NCBI GenBank assembly: GCA_943704495.1 | Contig: CALSCR010002684.1 | Coordinates: 1 to 44,586, forward strand | DNA from: Pigoraptor chileana | Taxonomy: Eukaryota; Opisthokonta; Filasterea | Length of the DNA: 44,586 bases | Direction: 5' to 3' | Part shown: one piece after another, positions 11,180 through 24,179 of the stretch | How positions within the stretch are numbered: the stretch's first letter is position 1 | Layout of the letters: each line of letters starts with the position of its first letter | The notes under the pieces: model-generated | Database searches by the model: none | The model's input: only the letters and a program-made list of their open reading frames with translations | What the model was told of the DNA's origin: nothing | Translations under genes and position numbers: made by a program

Positions 11180-11896
11180 TTGTCGTCCCCAACAAATTTA
11201 TCGCTGCATTGAGAAGATTCCCGCCGCCTGTGTCGTTAAATTGCGCTCTCTGTGGAGGCATCTTTCTCGGATCTCGTCTACCTACCAATGCACACAGCTT
11301 TGGGCTCCTTCTGTTTGCGCTCGCGTGCTTCTCTGCCCTTCCTGCTGTCGGAAGGTTCATCAAGGTCAGTATTGCTTTGTAACCATCAGTTTGCATGGAC
11401 TTTCGATTGCGTCAACCGATTCAATTTTGCAGCGTCATATATTCAAACAGGTTCGTAGCAAAGTTGCCCATATCTTGCTGTCGGTGGTGCACGTTGCGTC
11501 AGGCGAAATTGCGGCATGGCATGTAGGATTCGGGGCATTGTGCATATTCTCTGGCTGCATCGTGTTCATTCTCGTCGTTTGCCCTGCGGCATTTGTCCAA
11601 GCGCAAAAGCACAAAAGGTATGCTGTAATTGTTTGAACTTCCATCGAAGTGTGAAGAGCTTTCGGCGTTCGATTTGTTTGACATCACAAGTGTCGTCTGA
11701 GGTGTCCGTCCCCGCAGTTGGTGTGTTGTCGCCTATACCTCGTCGGGTGTCGACGGGAAAGAGCGTGATGAATTCGGCCTCACACACACACACCCGACAT
11801 ACACACACTACACCGTCGTATGCGACCGACATCCACAGGGAAATTCGAGGGCCATGGGATGAGGCCCGTGTCCAGCCTGCTTTTGCGGGCGACTGA
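10359..11896 (+). CDS. PIGC: PIGC/GPI2, subunit of GPI N-acetylglucosaminyltransferase
   Basis: PIGC is a multispanning ER membrane subunit of the enzyme that moves GlcNAc from UDP-GlcNAc to phosphatidylinositol, the first step of GPI-anchor synthesis. Exons are 10359-10482, 10568-10774, 10896-11064, 11214-11364, 11433-11617 and 11839-11896, giving 297 residues, the same length as I recall for human PIGC. The N-terminus carries WRKVLY and DNYVDSSFL, the middle SPVIGTLT followed by STDTVYA, then ASRLP-like GSRLPTNAH, and the C-terminus RGPWDEA; all are family landmarks. Several hydrophobic helices fill the middle. The fourth exon's acceptor could also be 11217, three bases later. The (TA)n tract at 11148-11176 lies in the intron before it. 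The last exon encodes only the conserved C-terminal tail, 18 codons plus stop. Confidence 0.95.
11148..11176. repeat. (TA)n microsatellite in PIGC intron 3
   Basis: A pure TA run of about 29 bases ends 37 bases before the proposed acceptor of PIGC exon 4. There is no good pyrimidine tract between them, so the acceptor choice there (11214 or 11217) rests on phase and protein similarity. Confidence 0.9.
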
Positions 11897-12884
11897 CCTT
11901 TGTAGCTCACGGGAGTATCCCTGCATAATGTCAACCCCACACACACCCATCGAGTGCGGTGCCTCTAATTTTACTCCCACCCTTCCGCCGACACGGGAAG
12001 TCACACCTGTTACGCGAGACACATCCTTCCACATCCAGTTCTGGCGTGCGAGTATGCGAGCATACGTTTGCATCGATTGCATTGATACGGGTTGTTCACC
12101 CCCAGATACGAGTCCGATTGCCCGATTAGGACGGGTACAAAATCCCCGCAACTTGGAGGTTACCAGCAATTTGACAGGAGGTTACCTGATGAATGAAATA
12201 TTTAAAATTATCGCAATTGTGCCAAACATATGTTCCAAAAAGGCCCGAGGTGTGGCATGCCAAGCAGCAGTCATGCGTGGAAGGTCGTGCGAATGCGGCT
12301 GGAACCAGTATGCTTGTGTGTGATTTTGCCTTGCATTGCGATCGCACTCGATTTAGTAGAATTTGTGTTGACCATTTTAGTATCTGTCCTGTACCAGGCG
12401 AGTCAGTGTGATATTTCTACTATTTGAATGATTTTGCGACTTTCGCGGTTGACCACACATCATTGAGAAAAATCATTGAAAAATCATAATAAAATGGGTT
12501 GGGCTGACTATGGCGGCTGTATGGCGCGGCAAATATTTCACAACCCGATCTGGGGAGTGTGAGGTTTCCATTCACAGGATTACAACAGTCCGAACAATTG
12601 CAAGTTGCCTCCGGTCTGTGAGATGAGTGCGTGTGTGTCAGTGTGTGTGTGTGTGCGAGTGTGCGAGTGTCGTGTGTGTGCGTGTGTGATGTGTGTGGTG
12701 TGTGTGTCACTCGCACACACTTCGGAATTAGTGTGAGTAGACAGCAGCTTGTCCACCCCTGTGAAGCGTCAAATACCGTTCGTTCATCCTTTCTCAACTC
12801 ATCTCCACACACAACAGCATTTATTTTCAAAACGTGTTTCGAAACTCCCCTCCAACGGATTTATAATATAGTTCTTCAATTTTT
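11897..12884. other. Intergenic region between PIGC and HIF1AN
   Basis: About 1 kb without a supported gene. It contains a CA/GT-rich patch (about 12626-12720) and a 65-codon open frame (12230-12427, +) whose C-terminal half is strongly hydrophobic (VCLCVILPCIAIALDL onward). I see no homology for it and no clear promoter. The HIF1AN promoter should lie at the right end. Confidence 0.6.
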
Positions 12885-14182
<1,298 letters not shown>

Positions 14183-14441
14183 AGGGCGTGACTGCTGTGA
14201 TAATGCGTGCATCCTGCGTTTTGTTTTGTTTTGCTGTCTTGCGTTTTGCGCGTTGCTTGCGTGCGTGCGTTCGTCTGCTCTGCTGCGTTGTCGTTGCGCT
14301 TGCCTTGCGTGCCCTTGCCGCCCAGTTGCGGTTGTTTATTCTTCACCCTATTGTACTCTATTCGAAGTGGTGGCAGCCTCATGTCTTCCACTGGCAAACA
14401 CTGTTTTTTAACATGTAAAAAACAAAAGCCAAACCTGAATA

Positions 14442-14485
14442 CTACCATCAGGAGCTAATGACTAGTCATTAGCTCCTGCTACCAT
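14442..14485. repeat. 30-bp perfect palindrome flanked by exact 7-bp direct repeats
   Basis: The palindrome runs 14449-14478 with left arm CAGGAGCTAATGACT and its exact reverse complement as right arm, with no loop. It is bounded directly by CTACCAT (14442-14448) and CTACCAT (14479-14485). This is the pattern of an insertion with a target-site duplication. It encodes nothing. As RNA it would form a 15-bp stem with almost no loop. Confidence 0.9.
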
Positions 14486-14706
14486 GTCACTTCTAAACAG
14501 TGGGACTAGTGAAGTAAGCCCTTGTATTAGCGAGATCTCGGTACCAAGCCCCATTTTTATATTTGGAAGTGGCCGCGGTGGCGGACCCTGACAACTCCTA
14601 CAACCGCGATGCCGTATCTTATGACTCCATGTGAGAAGGCATTATTATTCACTAGTACATTTGTAATAGCAAAGTTTTAATTTTGACATTTGCGGGGACA
14701 TCTTTG

Positions 14707-14714
14707 TTTGGCGC
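14707..14714 (+). promoter_or_regulatory. E2F-like core upstream of USP32
   Basis: TTTGGCGC, followed by CCGCGG, lies 185 bases before the USP32 start codon. It matches the same core as the paired sites at 10234-10261. As a single 8-base match it is weak on its own. Confidence 0.25.
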
Positions 14715-14891
14715 CCGCGGTCTCTTCTTAGTTTCGTTCAGTTGTCGAGAGTTGATAGTGCACACAGCAATGGCGTAGTGCTGCTTTTGAGTGAATTATA
14801 TTGGTTCCTGCGTCTCAGTGCGCAATTGAGTCAGCTGAAGTGGTCTTAAACGGAGTGGATCAGGCCTCTATCCGCCTGATCAGCGCAAAAG

Positions 14892-17800
14892 ATGGGAGCG
14901 AAAGGATCTCGCGTGGTTCCCTACGACGAGGCCTTGAAGCGGGGTATGTGAAAGCATCCACTTGCGATTCGACGAAGTGCACTTGGATGCATGTCGAGTG
15001 CGAATAGTCTTTGGTCGCGCACTCGTTGAGCCACAACTTCTTTGTAATCAGTTTTTTAATCTTCTTTTCCACGCAAATTTTGCCATTGATGCGCAGTGGA
15101 CGATTCCGAACTGGTGTCTCTCCAAGCGACGTTCAAGCGCAATTTTGGTCCCACGCTGTTGATGCCCAAGCATGTGTTTGTTTCCGGCGCATTTGGAGAG
15201 GGCACGCCGCAGCACATTGTGGAGCGGGTATTTCATGTTCTCGGAGGCACAGATCGGGGCATCCACTTCAAGGACTATCTCTGCGGGCGCGTTGTCTTTC
15301 GTTGCGGCACTCAACCGGAGCGCATCCGATTCGTATTCGACGTGTACGACGTGAATGGTACTGGAGGTCTTTCGCGGGATGACTTGGAGGTGGTACTCAC
15401 GTCGGAAGGACTTTCGTCCGCAGATGCTGCGTCGATGCTGTCGCGGTTCAGTCGCGAAGAACCCAAGATAACGTTTGAACAGTTTGCACAATGGGCCGAG
15501 GCTTACCGCAGTGCGACGTGCCTTATCGCCTGGATCTACACGCCAGCGAGGTGAGACATCTTTTTATTCTTTTATGTAATGCGCGCATGTGTGGTTCGTT
15601 TATGTATTGTTGCTAGGATTCGTTGTTACCGATTCCTTTTGCCTTTCGTGTTCCGTCTCAACCCCGTAAGACAGCCACCGATGTATTCCAAAACTTAATA
15701 TTGGTGGGCAACAAACCACAAACACCGACACACCCACACCAACACACACTCACCTGTGCAACAGCGCGGAGAGCAAGCAGACTATGGCCGTACCCACAAT
15801 CTACGAGACGCTTGCATCCGTGAGCTCTTTCCGACCAACGGACGTTCAGGATCTCGAGCGGAGCTATTATGACCTTGTGACCAAGTCGCCCAGCGGCCGG
15901 CTCGACTGTGCGACGCTTGCGGGGGAGTTGAGTCCCCTCATTCCCGAACCTGTCACTCGCGCTTTGTTTGAGCGAATGGACGAAAACAACGACAAAGCTC
16001 TCGACTTTCGCGAGTTTGTTCGCGGGTTCTCTGAGTGCGTGGCAGCCCCGCGAGAGCGACGACTGCTGTACATTTTTCGAGCCCTCGCCAAGGAGACAGG
16101 CGGTGTTCTCAGCGAGAGTTTGCTTTGCAAGTTGCTTGAGGGCGTCGCGCTGATTGATGCCCCGGATGGAAGCGGCGCTGCGGAAGAGCGAAAGGGCGAC
16201 AAAGAAGGCGGCCAGGGACCGGAGCAGGCGCAGTCCCAGTCTCAACCGCCTGAGGCCGCCCATGATCACGTGCACGGTCACATGCAGGGGCAGAAGCGAC
16301 AACGGCGAAGGGCGCCCTCCATCGCCGATGCCGCTGCATCGTGTGTCCGCACATACGGGGCCGACGGAACGCTCAACGAAGGCGGATTTCTCGCGTGGTG
16401 CGAGGCATTCGGGGCTGCGGCCGCACAGCAAAAGTCCGACGTCCCTCCGCTGTCGCTTGCACGCCTGGCGGATGCGCTGTGGGAGGTGGCGCACGTGACT
16501 CTGGGATTGCGACCGCAGAAAGCGTCTGCTGAGGGCTCGCTCATTCGCGGGTGGATTGCGAGGGAACGGATGCGCACGCCGTGCGAGGGCGATGTGTGGC
16601 ATCCCGTCGCGCTGTCATGGTGGAACACTTGGGCGGCGTACGTTGACGCCGAGCGCAAGGGGGCGCAGCGCCAGTCCTTCTCGCAGCAGCAGCAGCAGCA
16701 GCCCGGTCACCTGGCGCAGGGTCACGTGATACCGGCAACCGTCGCTGACGACCTCACGCCTCCGCCAATAGACAATGCGGCGTTGGCTGCACCAGAGACA
16801 AAGGGCGGTGGCATTCCCCTTCTGACCGAATGCGGTAACCGACTGCGCCCACAGCTCATTGAGAATACTGACTATGTTGTCGTCCCGGAGAAGGTGTGGA
16901 ACGCCCTCGTCGGCTGGTATGGTGGCGGCCCAGCGATGCCCCGCCGCTTTGTGCCGATGCCGCACCAGCTGAATTCATCCAAGCACGGCAAGTCGGTTGT
17001 GCCGCTGGAACTCGAGATGTATCCGCTGGTTCTCTCTGTGTTTCGGCACACCCCCACGCCTGCCAACGGTGTGTCTGCATCTCCCGATGGCCCCAAGCGA
17101 TTTCTCGCTTACAATGCAATCCACACGCGCCGGGCAACCGTCCGCTCGCTGACTGCCTTTATTGTAACTCAGCAGCGGAGGGCAGTTGGAGGAGTAATGG
17201 GACTCAATCTTGACGATGCGCGTCTGTATCTGGTGCGCGACGACGCCTCGCCACCCAGGCTGCTGCACGATGAAGAAATGCGATTGGAAGACGCCGGCAT
17301 TGTGGATGGATCGAAGCTCCTGCTTGAGATGCGGAGTCAGGACCTCACGTGGCCCGAGGAAATGCACGCGCTCGCCCGCAAGGAGCAGTTGAAGCGCGAC
17401 AGGGAGGCGGCGGCGGCAAAGGCGGCGGCGAAGCGCGAGAAGGACGCGCGCAAGGGAAAGGGCGTGGCGTCGGGCACGTTGTCGTTATCGGGGACTGCAT
17501 CTGGGAATGTGTCCGGTGTCGCGATTCTCACCGACGATTCCGCGCCGATGACGCCACTTGCAGGGGTGTCGACCGAGGCGCTTGATGCGGGGACGGTCAT
17601 TGTCAACGGCGAGATTGGGCTGACCGGCCTGAGTAATCTGGGCAACACATGCTTCATGAACAGCGCCCTGCAGTGCCTAAGCAACACTTCGCCGCTGCGG
17701 GAGTACTTTTTGTCGCGGTGTCACAGTTTTGAGTACAATCTCACGAATAAGCTGGGCATGAAGGGACATATTGCAAAGCTCTACGGCGAGCTGTTGAGGG

Positions 17801-20800
17801 AAATTTGGTCTGGGCGGGCGCGGAGTATTGCCCCGCTCAAACTGAGGGCGGCCATTGGAAAGTATGCATCTCGCTTTGACTCGTACCAACAGCAGGACTC
17901 GCAGGAGCTGCTTGCCTTTCTGCTCGACGGACTTCACGAAGACTTGAACAGGTATGTTTATCTTCATTCTTTCGTTTTCGTTCTTGAGATTATTTCTGTT
18001 TGTGGGGAGGGAGGAAGGGTGGGTAAGGGGAGATTCTTATTGTTCATGCTTTTTTGTGGCAATTTGTGCGTGTGTGTGTGCGTGGGTGGGGTGTGTCTGT
18101 GCGCATGCGTACTGGTGTTTGAATGAGGCTGTATGACCACCGTTAGTATTCAGCCTCAGCTTAAAAGTGCTTTCCAACGTCTGTGTGGCTGCGCTGTCCC
18201 AGGGTCACCGAGAAGCCCTACACAGAGCTCCGGGATGCCGACGGCCGCAGCGACGAGCAAGTCAGTCTCGAGTGGTGGGAGAATCATCTCCGACGAAACC
18301 GCTCCATTGTTGTCGATCTCTTCCACGGGCAGTTGCGGTCGCAGCTCACCTGCTGCACATGCGGGCACCGCAGCGCCACATTCGATCCGTTTACGTTTCT
18401 CACCGTGCCCCTTCCTCTCGAGACGCACTCTTTCCACGAAGTAGTCGTGTTTGATGTCTGCGAGGCGCGCCCGGTGCGATACGGACTACGACTCCCCATG
18501 ACATCGACCATTGGTGAGCTCCGCGATGCTCTCTCGGCACTGTGCGGTATCCCTGCGGACCAGCTCGTCATTGCAGAAGTGTGGGGTCCGTGGGCAACTA
18601 CGTATCTTGGGCGTGCGCACAAGACAAGAGGGGGCGTCAGTGGAATGCTTGCCGCTTACCGCGCATGTGCCGATAATCCCGACGAAGACATTCATGTGCT
18701 CCCAATTACGTCGTCGACGACCGCCGAGCCTGCGTCGGATGTCGCGTCTCCGTTCGGACAGAAGGGACCGTCTGTTGGAATCGGTAGACTCATATCTAAC
18801 TTTGGACGGCGCCTCAGCAGTGGCGTTGCAGAAATGTTCCTCGGTCGCAAGTCAGATCGGGATCGGGCGGGAGTTAGCGGTTACCAGCAGGGGTACCGGC
18901 CGCCCCCACCACCCGCAGGTTGCATTGTCGCTTATTCGCGGCGCCCAAAGAAGTGCGAGCTGGACTATATGTACTCTGCGAGGCCGTCGCTGTTTGGAAC
19001 GACGCTTGTCATGTCCCCTGTGTCTCCGCTGCTCGGTCGTGTGTTGACTCGGAGGGAGTTTTATGAGGATGTGTGGCGCCGCCACGCGCGCCTGTTTGAT
19101 GCAAAGGCGAGAGAAGAGTGGGAGGCGAAGGTTGCACAGGGCACATTTCCTTTTGTGCTTCGGTGGGCTGACGCTGGCGGTGTGCTCTGTGGGCTGTGTT
19201 CGTGGGAGCGCTTTTGCGTTGGGTGTGCGATTCCGAGTGACGACACTCCCTTTTTGCTGCCCACTCCCGCGCCAGCGTCACGTGATGGGACGGCTGACGC
19301 ATCGGGCAGTGGCAGTGGCAGTGGCAGTGACCCGCGCACGAATCAATCCACAGCGTTTGTTGCGATTGACTGGGAGCCCCCGCTGCTGCATCTCCACTAC
19401 GACTCCGAGGGAGAGAGGGTACGTGCGTGCACAATTGCGTCGTGTGTTGCGTGAGTTAGGGTGTTTCTCGTGCATGATTTGTATCTCGCACTCAGCAAGC
19501 ATTAGCGGTACTGCAAATCCCACCTCTTTCGCCTCCTATTTGACGCATGGGGCGCGCTGTTTTGGGACTGCCAAATAAAGTTTTATGTGTTTCTCGTGCA
19601 TGATTTGTATCTCGCACTCAGCAAGCATTAGCGGTACTGCAATTCCCACCTCTTTCGCCTCCTATTTGACGGATGGGGCGCGCTGTTTTGGGACTGCCAA
19701 ATAATGTTTTATGGCTGTGTTTGCCTGCGCAGATTGTGACGGAGCACGCGAGTGTTCTGGCCATCCGCGCCGAACAGAAGGAAGCAATAAGCCTGGAAGA
19801 GTGTCTTGCATCCTTCACGAAGGAGGAAGAGCTCGGCGATGATGAGCTCTGGTGAGAGTCGGGACTGCCCGCGCTTTTTGCATGTGTGTGCGTGCGTGCA
19901 CATCTACTCTTTGCCCTTTATTTCCCTCTCTGTTCTCGAATGAGCACAAGCACACTTCCACTCAAATCGTCCCAAATCACCGTCACGTGATGATGCAGGC
20001 GGTGCTCAAAATGCAACGATTTTCGAAAGGCAACCAAGAAAATGGAAATATGGCGATTGCCGCAGATATTGGTGGGTGATGGAATACATTACCAACTGAA
20101 CTTAATTTGTTTGTAATGCTTTTATACTTTAATGCTTTTGTGAGTTACGTTTTTCTGTTATTGTTCATAATAGCGAGCATGTCTGACTGGAACGACTATG
20201 TTCGTTGCGTCTCTTCTCTTTCCCCTCTCTCTCTCGGCGACTCTGGCAAGCGCAGATCATCCATTTGAAGCGCTTTCAGTATGCGACAGGGCGGTGGGTC
20301 AAGTCGCAGAAGCTGATACGATTCCCCGCCGAAGGGCTCGATCCATCGCGCTTTGTTGTAGGTCCCGAATCGCCCTCCTATGTACCGAGCAAGCCCGTCT
20401 TGGGGGAGACTGCAGCGCACGATGGCGTGCGTGAGGATGTGGACGGAGGTGTGCGTGCGGCCAATGGCGCGGATGTGCGTCGTGAAGAGGGAGCGGACGA
20501 CAGTGCAATCGCCCAGGAGCCAACAGCTGTCTCCGCGGAGACTGCGGATGTTAGTGTAGTCCATCCAGGGGAAGCGACGACGAGCGCGGCGGCGGCGGCG
20601 GCGGCGGCGGTGACAGGGAAGGAATCGACGGCAATTGGCAGTCACGGCAGTGCGGTGTGCACGTCGACGGGTGAGGCTTCTCTGCATGTTTGTTTGTGTC
20701 GCTTATGCTGTGTATGGAGTCATGTAGTCCGTTGAAAAGCTAGAGAAGATGGGGTTGTTTTCCTGACAGATTGTGCGTATCTGGAATTGATGGAAGAGCT

Positions 20801-21502
20801 GCGAATTTGCTTGCGGCGTAATGCGCCTTGTGTTGATCGGTATGTGTGCTACGTTCTTGGGTGTGGTTTGTGTTTTTATTTATAATTTTTCTTGAAAATT
20901 GCAGAAGCGTCGTTGTGCGATAGTTCACTAGGAACGTTGGACGTTGGTCAACAGCGCCAGCCTCCGCTCTTTGACCTCTATGCTGTGACGGTGGGTTGTC
21001 GGTGTGCGCACACAAATGCAAACGGAAAATCGCGGCTCATGTATTACCCGTCTTCATCTACAGCTCCCAATATTATTGTGCGCTGTTCTTGTTTTCGGTT
21101 TGGCATTTTTCAAGGCGATTGATTTGCTGTTGATTTTGAATGGTTCATTCACTCGGCGTTGTTGTTATTGTGTGTGTGTGTTTTGTTTTTTTTTGGTTGG
21201 TGTATGACTACCGCGGTCGACAGAGCCACGTCGGCGTCATGGGTGGCGGTCACTATGTTGGCTACGCGCGCAATCCCAACTCAAAGTGGTATTGCTTCAA
21301 CGACTCCAAGTGCGAAGAGTTGAAAGGCGGGGGCGATGATTTGCCCTTGGCGTCGGCGTACGTTCTCTTCTACGAGCGACGGGGGCTTGATGCAAAGTCG
21401 CTTCTGCCAAAATTCGCTGCGGATGCCAAGGAGATTGGTCTTGAGAGTGGAGACGATGCGGCTGCCGGTGGGCGGCGGCGGGACGTGTGTTGCGCCATGT
21501 GA
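14892..21502 (+). CDS. USP32: USP32-type ubiquitin carboxyl-terminal hydrolase with EF-hands and CaaX box
   Basis: USP32 is a cysteine deubiquitinase; in animals it is membrane-associated in Golgi and endosomes and acts on RAB7 and Ragulator. Exons are 14892-14943, 15097-15550, 15765-17951, 18203-19418, 19733-19851, 19999-20071, 20256-20670, 20905-20990 and 21224-21502, giving 1626 residues (human about 1604). In order: MGAKGS myristoylation-type N-terminus; calcineurin-B-like EF-hands, with the loop [13 protein letters not shown] canonical; a DUSP domain (GQIIRGW-like SLIRGWI, then SWWNTW); a ubiquitin-like region ending TWPEEM; then the USP domain with catalytic Cys798 in GNTCFMN, zinc-binding CxxC pairs and His1544 in GGGHYVGY. 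The domain is split by a long insert as in human. The C-terminus CCAM is a farnesylation-type CaaX. An Ala run (about nine residues) and a Gln run are organism-specific. A near-identical 126-bp repeat fills the intron before 19733. Confidence 0.97.
19461..19712 (+). repeat. 126-bp tandem duplication in USP32 intron 4
   Basis: Copies 19461-19586 and 19587-19712 abut directly and differ at only three positions, so the duplication is recent. The unit contains CACTCAG and ACTGCAA-type sequences near its middle and ends about 20 bases before the true acceptor at 19733. It makes up most of this 314-base intron. Confidence 0.95.
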
Positions 21503-22141
21503 ACTGTGTGCACGCAATGCCAATACAGCATCAATTTTCTGCTAACTGTTGTTTGTGGTTGTGGCTGTTGTGTTTCTCGCTATTGTTGTGGAAAACGACA
21601 CTCCTATGTCCCCATAAAGCGAGGATGACTCCGAGTCTTTTAGTTTGCCGACCGGCGGCCGTCACACTGTACAGTTATGAAAATTTCAATACGATGCATC
21701 AAAAGTATAACACAATCGCGCAGACAATGATTATTACTACTGCCGGTGTTCGGTTTGCTACGTCACGTGATGTTTAGTAATCTAGCGAGCCCTCGCATTT
21801 CATGACCGTCACACTGTCAATTGATGCTTCTACTGTCCAGCTTTTCAAGAAGTTGAGTTGAATGGGTTGTTGTCCATCCTTTGATCTCAGAAAAGGGGCG
21901 ATCGTAACTTTTATTGTGACGTTTACAAAAGAACCAACTGCAAAGTCACTGAGCGATAAAGCAACGGATCGGCGCGATTGCTCTCAGAAGGACGCGCGCC
22001 ATTTCCTTTTGACGACGACATTAGATGCGATCATTGGAGTGATGTTGAAGAGCATGCACAGCTGCCTTCACTGACCCCTCTCTTGATCCGTTGCGTCGCC
22101 CGCGTGGCATTTGCGCACCGCCGCTGCGCTTCTCCGCCACA
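21503..22141. other. Intergenic region between USP32 and the rhomboid gene
   Basis: About 640 bases without a supported gene. It includes a GTCACGTGAT E-box-like palindrome near 21766 and no recognisable TATA. It should hold the USP32 3' UTR and the rhomboid promoter; no polyadenylation hexamer stands out. Confidence 0.55.
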
Positions 22142-24179
22142 ATGTCGAGTGGACACGCGCACGCACATGCGCGGCCGGCAGTCCCCTCCGTCAAGGGAGA
22201 AAGCGTATTTTCTGAAGTCGTTGCGTGGCTGATCTCGATTCCATTGTTTACCCGAGTCGTAATGCTGCTCAGCGTGGGGACGTATGTCATTGACCATCTC
22301 ATCGAGCGAAGCGTCTATGACACATGTTTGTGGCCCTCGAGGATCATCCAGAGTCGGGAAGGTGAATTATGTTGGCTATTGGTCGCTTTGGAGTATGTGC
22401 TATGCCAGGAAATGATACATCGCAGGAATGTCTGCCGCAAAACAGCAATTGTTGATCGTCTCGTTCTGCGCTTATTCTCTGTCGCTGTGCAGTGTATCGC
22501 CTCTTCACGTACCCGTTCGTCCATGCAAACGTCGCCCATCTCTTTTTCAATCTCGTGGCCTTTGTTCCCATGGGAGTCGTTACTGAGAAGGCCGTCGGCA
22601 CGATCCAGATGGGCCATCTCGTAAACTTTTTCGCTCTCATCGCGGCTATCATCGAGGTTGCATTGTCGTACGTTGTTGCGCGTCTCGGCTATCCCATCTT
22701 TTACAACACGTGCAGCGTCGGCCTCTCCGGCGTGATCTTTTCGTTTGTTGTGCTGTCGACCACACGCTTCAGCACTTCCAAGAGACACAGCATCTTTGGG
22801 ATGTTCACAGTGTCCAAGAAGTACTATCCCTGGGCGCTGTTGCTCATTTTTCAGCTGATTTTCCCGAGTGCATCATTCATTGGACACGCTTCGGGCATCA
22901 TTGTCGGCTACATTTGTATCCGCTCGACCTGCCTTATAGCTGTCGTGTTTGTTTGTCTGTGTGTGTGTGTATGTGTGTGTGAATTCAAGTTAGTGTCTTA
23001 GGCACTGTGCCATGGACTCCAAATGCATGAAAGAGAGATAGAGAGAGAATCGCTTACTTGTTGCAAATCCATAGGTTAATCTGATTGTGCACGCCATTGT
23101 GTGAGATTTTATTTGTTGATGCTCCTTGACGACACCTTCTCTCTTTCTCTCTTTCCACTACCCCTTGCGTGTGTGCACTGTGTTGTGTGTCCCCCGCCCT
23201 TGCAAACCGCACACGCTTCACCTTCGCAGACGTGTACGGGCTTTTGGATTTCACGCATGTGCACAACCGCCTCGTCAACTTTGTCGAGACTGCGCGCCTG
23301 CTCAAGGTCATTACACACCGGCAGGGCTTTGTAATGCAGCCGGCAAACGGCCTCCCCGTGCCCAAGACGCTCGTCAAGGGACGCCCCACGGGCTACGTCG
23401 ACGATGGGTACGCGCATGCGTGTGTTTGTTGTTGTTGTTATTGTTGATGTGTCGGTGCGGTGTTATGTGCGGTGTGTGTGTGTGCGTCTCATACGAACTC
23501 TGTTGAATGCCAGTCTATTCTCCTTGTGCCGAGTCGTTTCTTCTGTTAATGATTTTGAACTGTGAAAGTTGAGATGTCGACTCACGCCGTCCTCTCTTCT
23601 CTCCTGTGTTGCTTATCTGTGTGTGCGTGTGTGTGTGTGCAGTGTGTTTGCCTCTGTGCGACGCTTCTTCTCGAATTTTTTCAGACGTTCCCAAGGCATT
23701 CCCGCGACGGGTGGACGCACGCTGAGCGCCAGTAGCACCACGCCTCTTCCTCTCCCCATGCAAATCGTGGTGCAGAAGGTATTGTGTCCATGCATTCATC
23801 CTATGCCTTTAGAATCGAGTCGTGTCTGTTGTGTGCTTGTGACAATGTGTGTGTGTGTGTGTGATATGTCTATGCGCGCACGCTTATCTTTGTGGCACGT
23901 TTGCATTGTACCATTCCCTCCCTCTCCCTCTCCCCCCCACCCCACCCTCCAAACGTCAAACGGAAAAAACAAACAAACAAAAACAAAAAACAAATGAATG
24001 ATCAGGATGTGGATAGCGATGCCGTAATAGCGGCGCTCGTGGGTATGGGCTATAACAAGGACGATGCTGCGCTTGCATCCAGGGGGGGTGCAACGCTTGA
24101 GGAAGCCCTCGCCACGCTCACCAAGAAGAACAGGGAGGATGTGCCTGCGCGGCAGGAAGCAGAGGCGCACACTGCATAG
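22142..24179 (+). CDS. Rhomboid intramembrane protease with C-terminal UBA domain (plant RBL15 / RHBDD-like)
   Basis: This is a predicted ER or Golgi serine protease that cleaves within membranes and carries a ubiquitin-binding tail, an arrangement known from plant RBL15 and from the RHBDD/UBAC2 relatives in animals. Exons are 22142-22361, 22493-22915, 23230-23407, 23643-23778 and 24006-24179, giving 376 residues. About six hydrophobic helices are visible. The catalytic pair is present: Ser152 in GLSGVIF and His205 in IGHASG. The family landmarks VYRLFTYPF, FNLVAFVPMG and YPWALLLIFQL are clear. The linker is basic and Ser-rich (RRFFSNFFRRS). The last exon encodes a UBA-type three-helix segment with MGYNKDDAALA. 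The downstream neighbour is on the opposite strand, tail to tail. Which subfamily it belongs to is less certain than the rhomboid-UBA architecture. Confidence 0.87.

Larger units (their letters stand above)
14183..14891. other. Intergenic region between HIF1AN and USP32
   Basis: This holds the HIF1AN 3' flank, a GC-poor stretch with a palindrome at 14442-14485, and the USP32 promoter region with an E2F-like core. I see no coding exon or RNA gene; open frames here are short and TGCGTG-rich. Confidence 0.6.

Noticed and set aside
12620-12720. GT/CA-rich tract as a satellite or telomere-like repeat
   Set aside because: The units are irregular GTGTGTGC variants, like many introns here; there is no fixed telomeric unit.
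15658-16602. 314-codon open frame on the minus strand opposite USP32
   Set aside because: It lies antisense to a well-supported coding exon; the protein is Arg/Leu/Ser-rich without any family pattern, as expected from GC-rich antisense codons.
20770-20839. Possible 70-base extra exon in USP32 with a CAG acceptor and GTATGT donor
   Set aside because: It is open when entered in phase, but leaving it puts the next exon out of frame and meets a stop. Skipping it preserves the USP domain.
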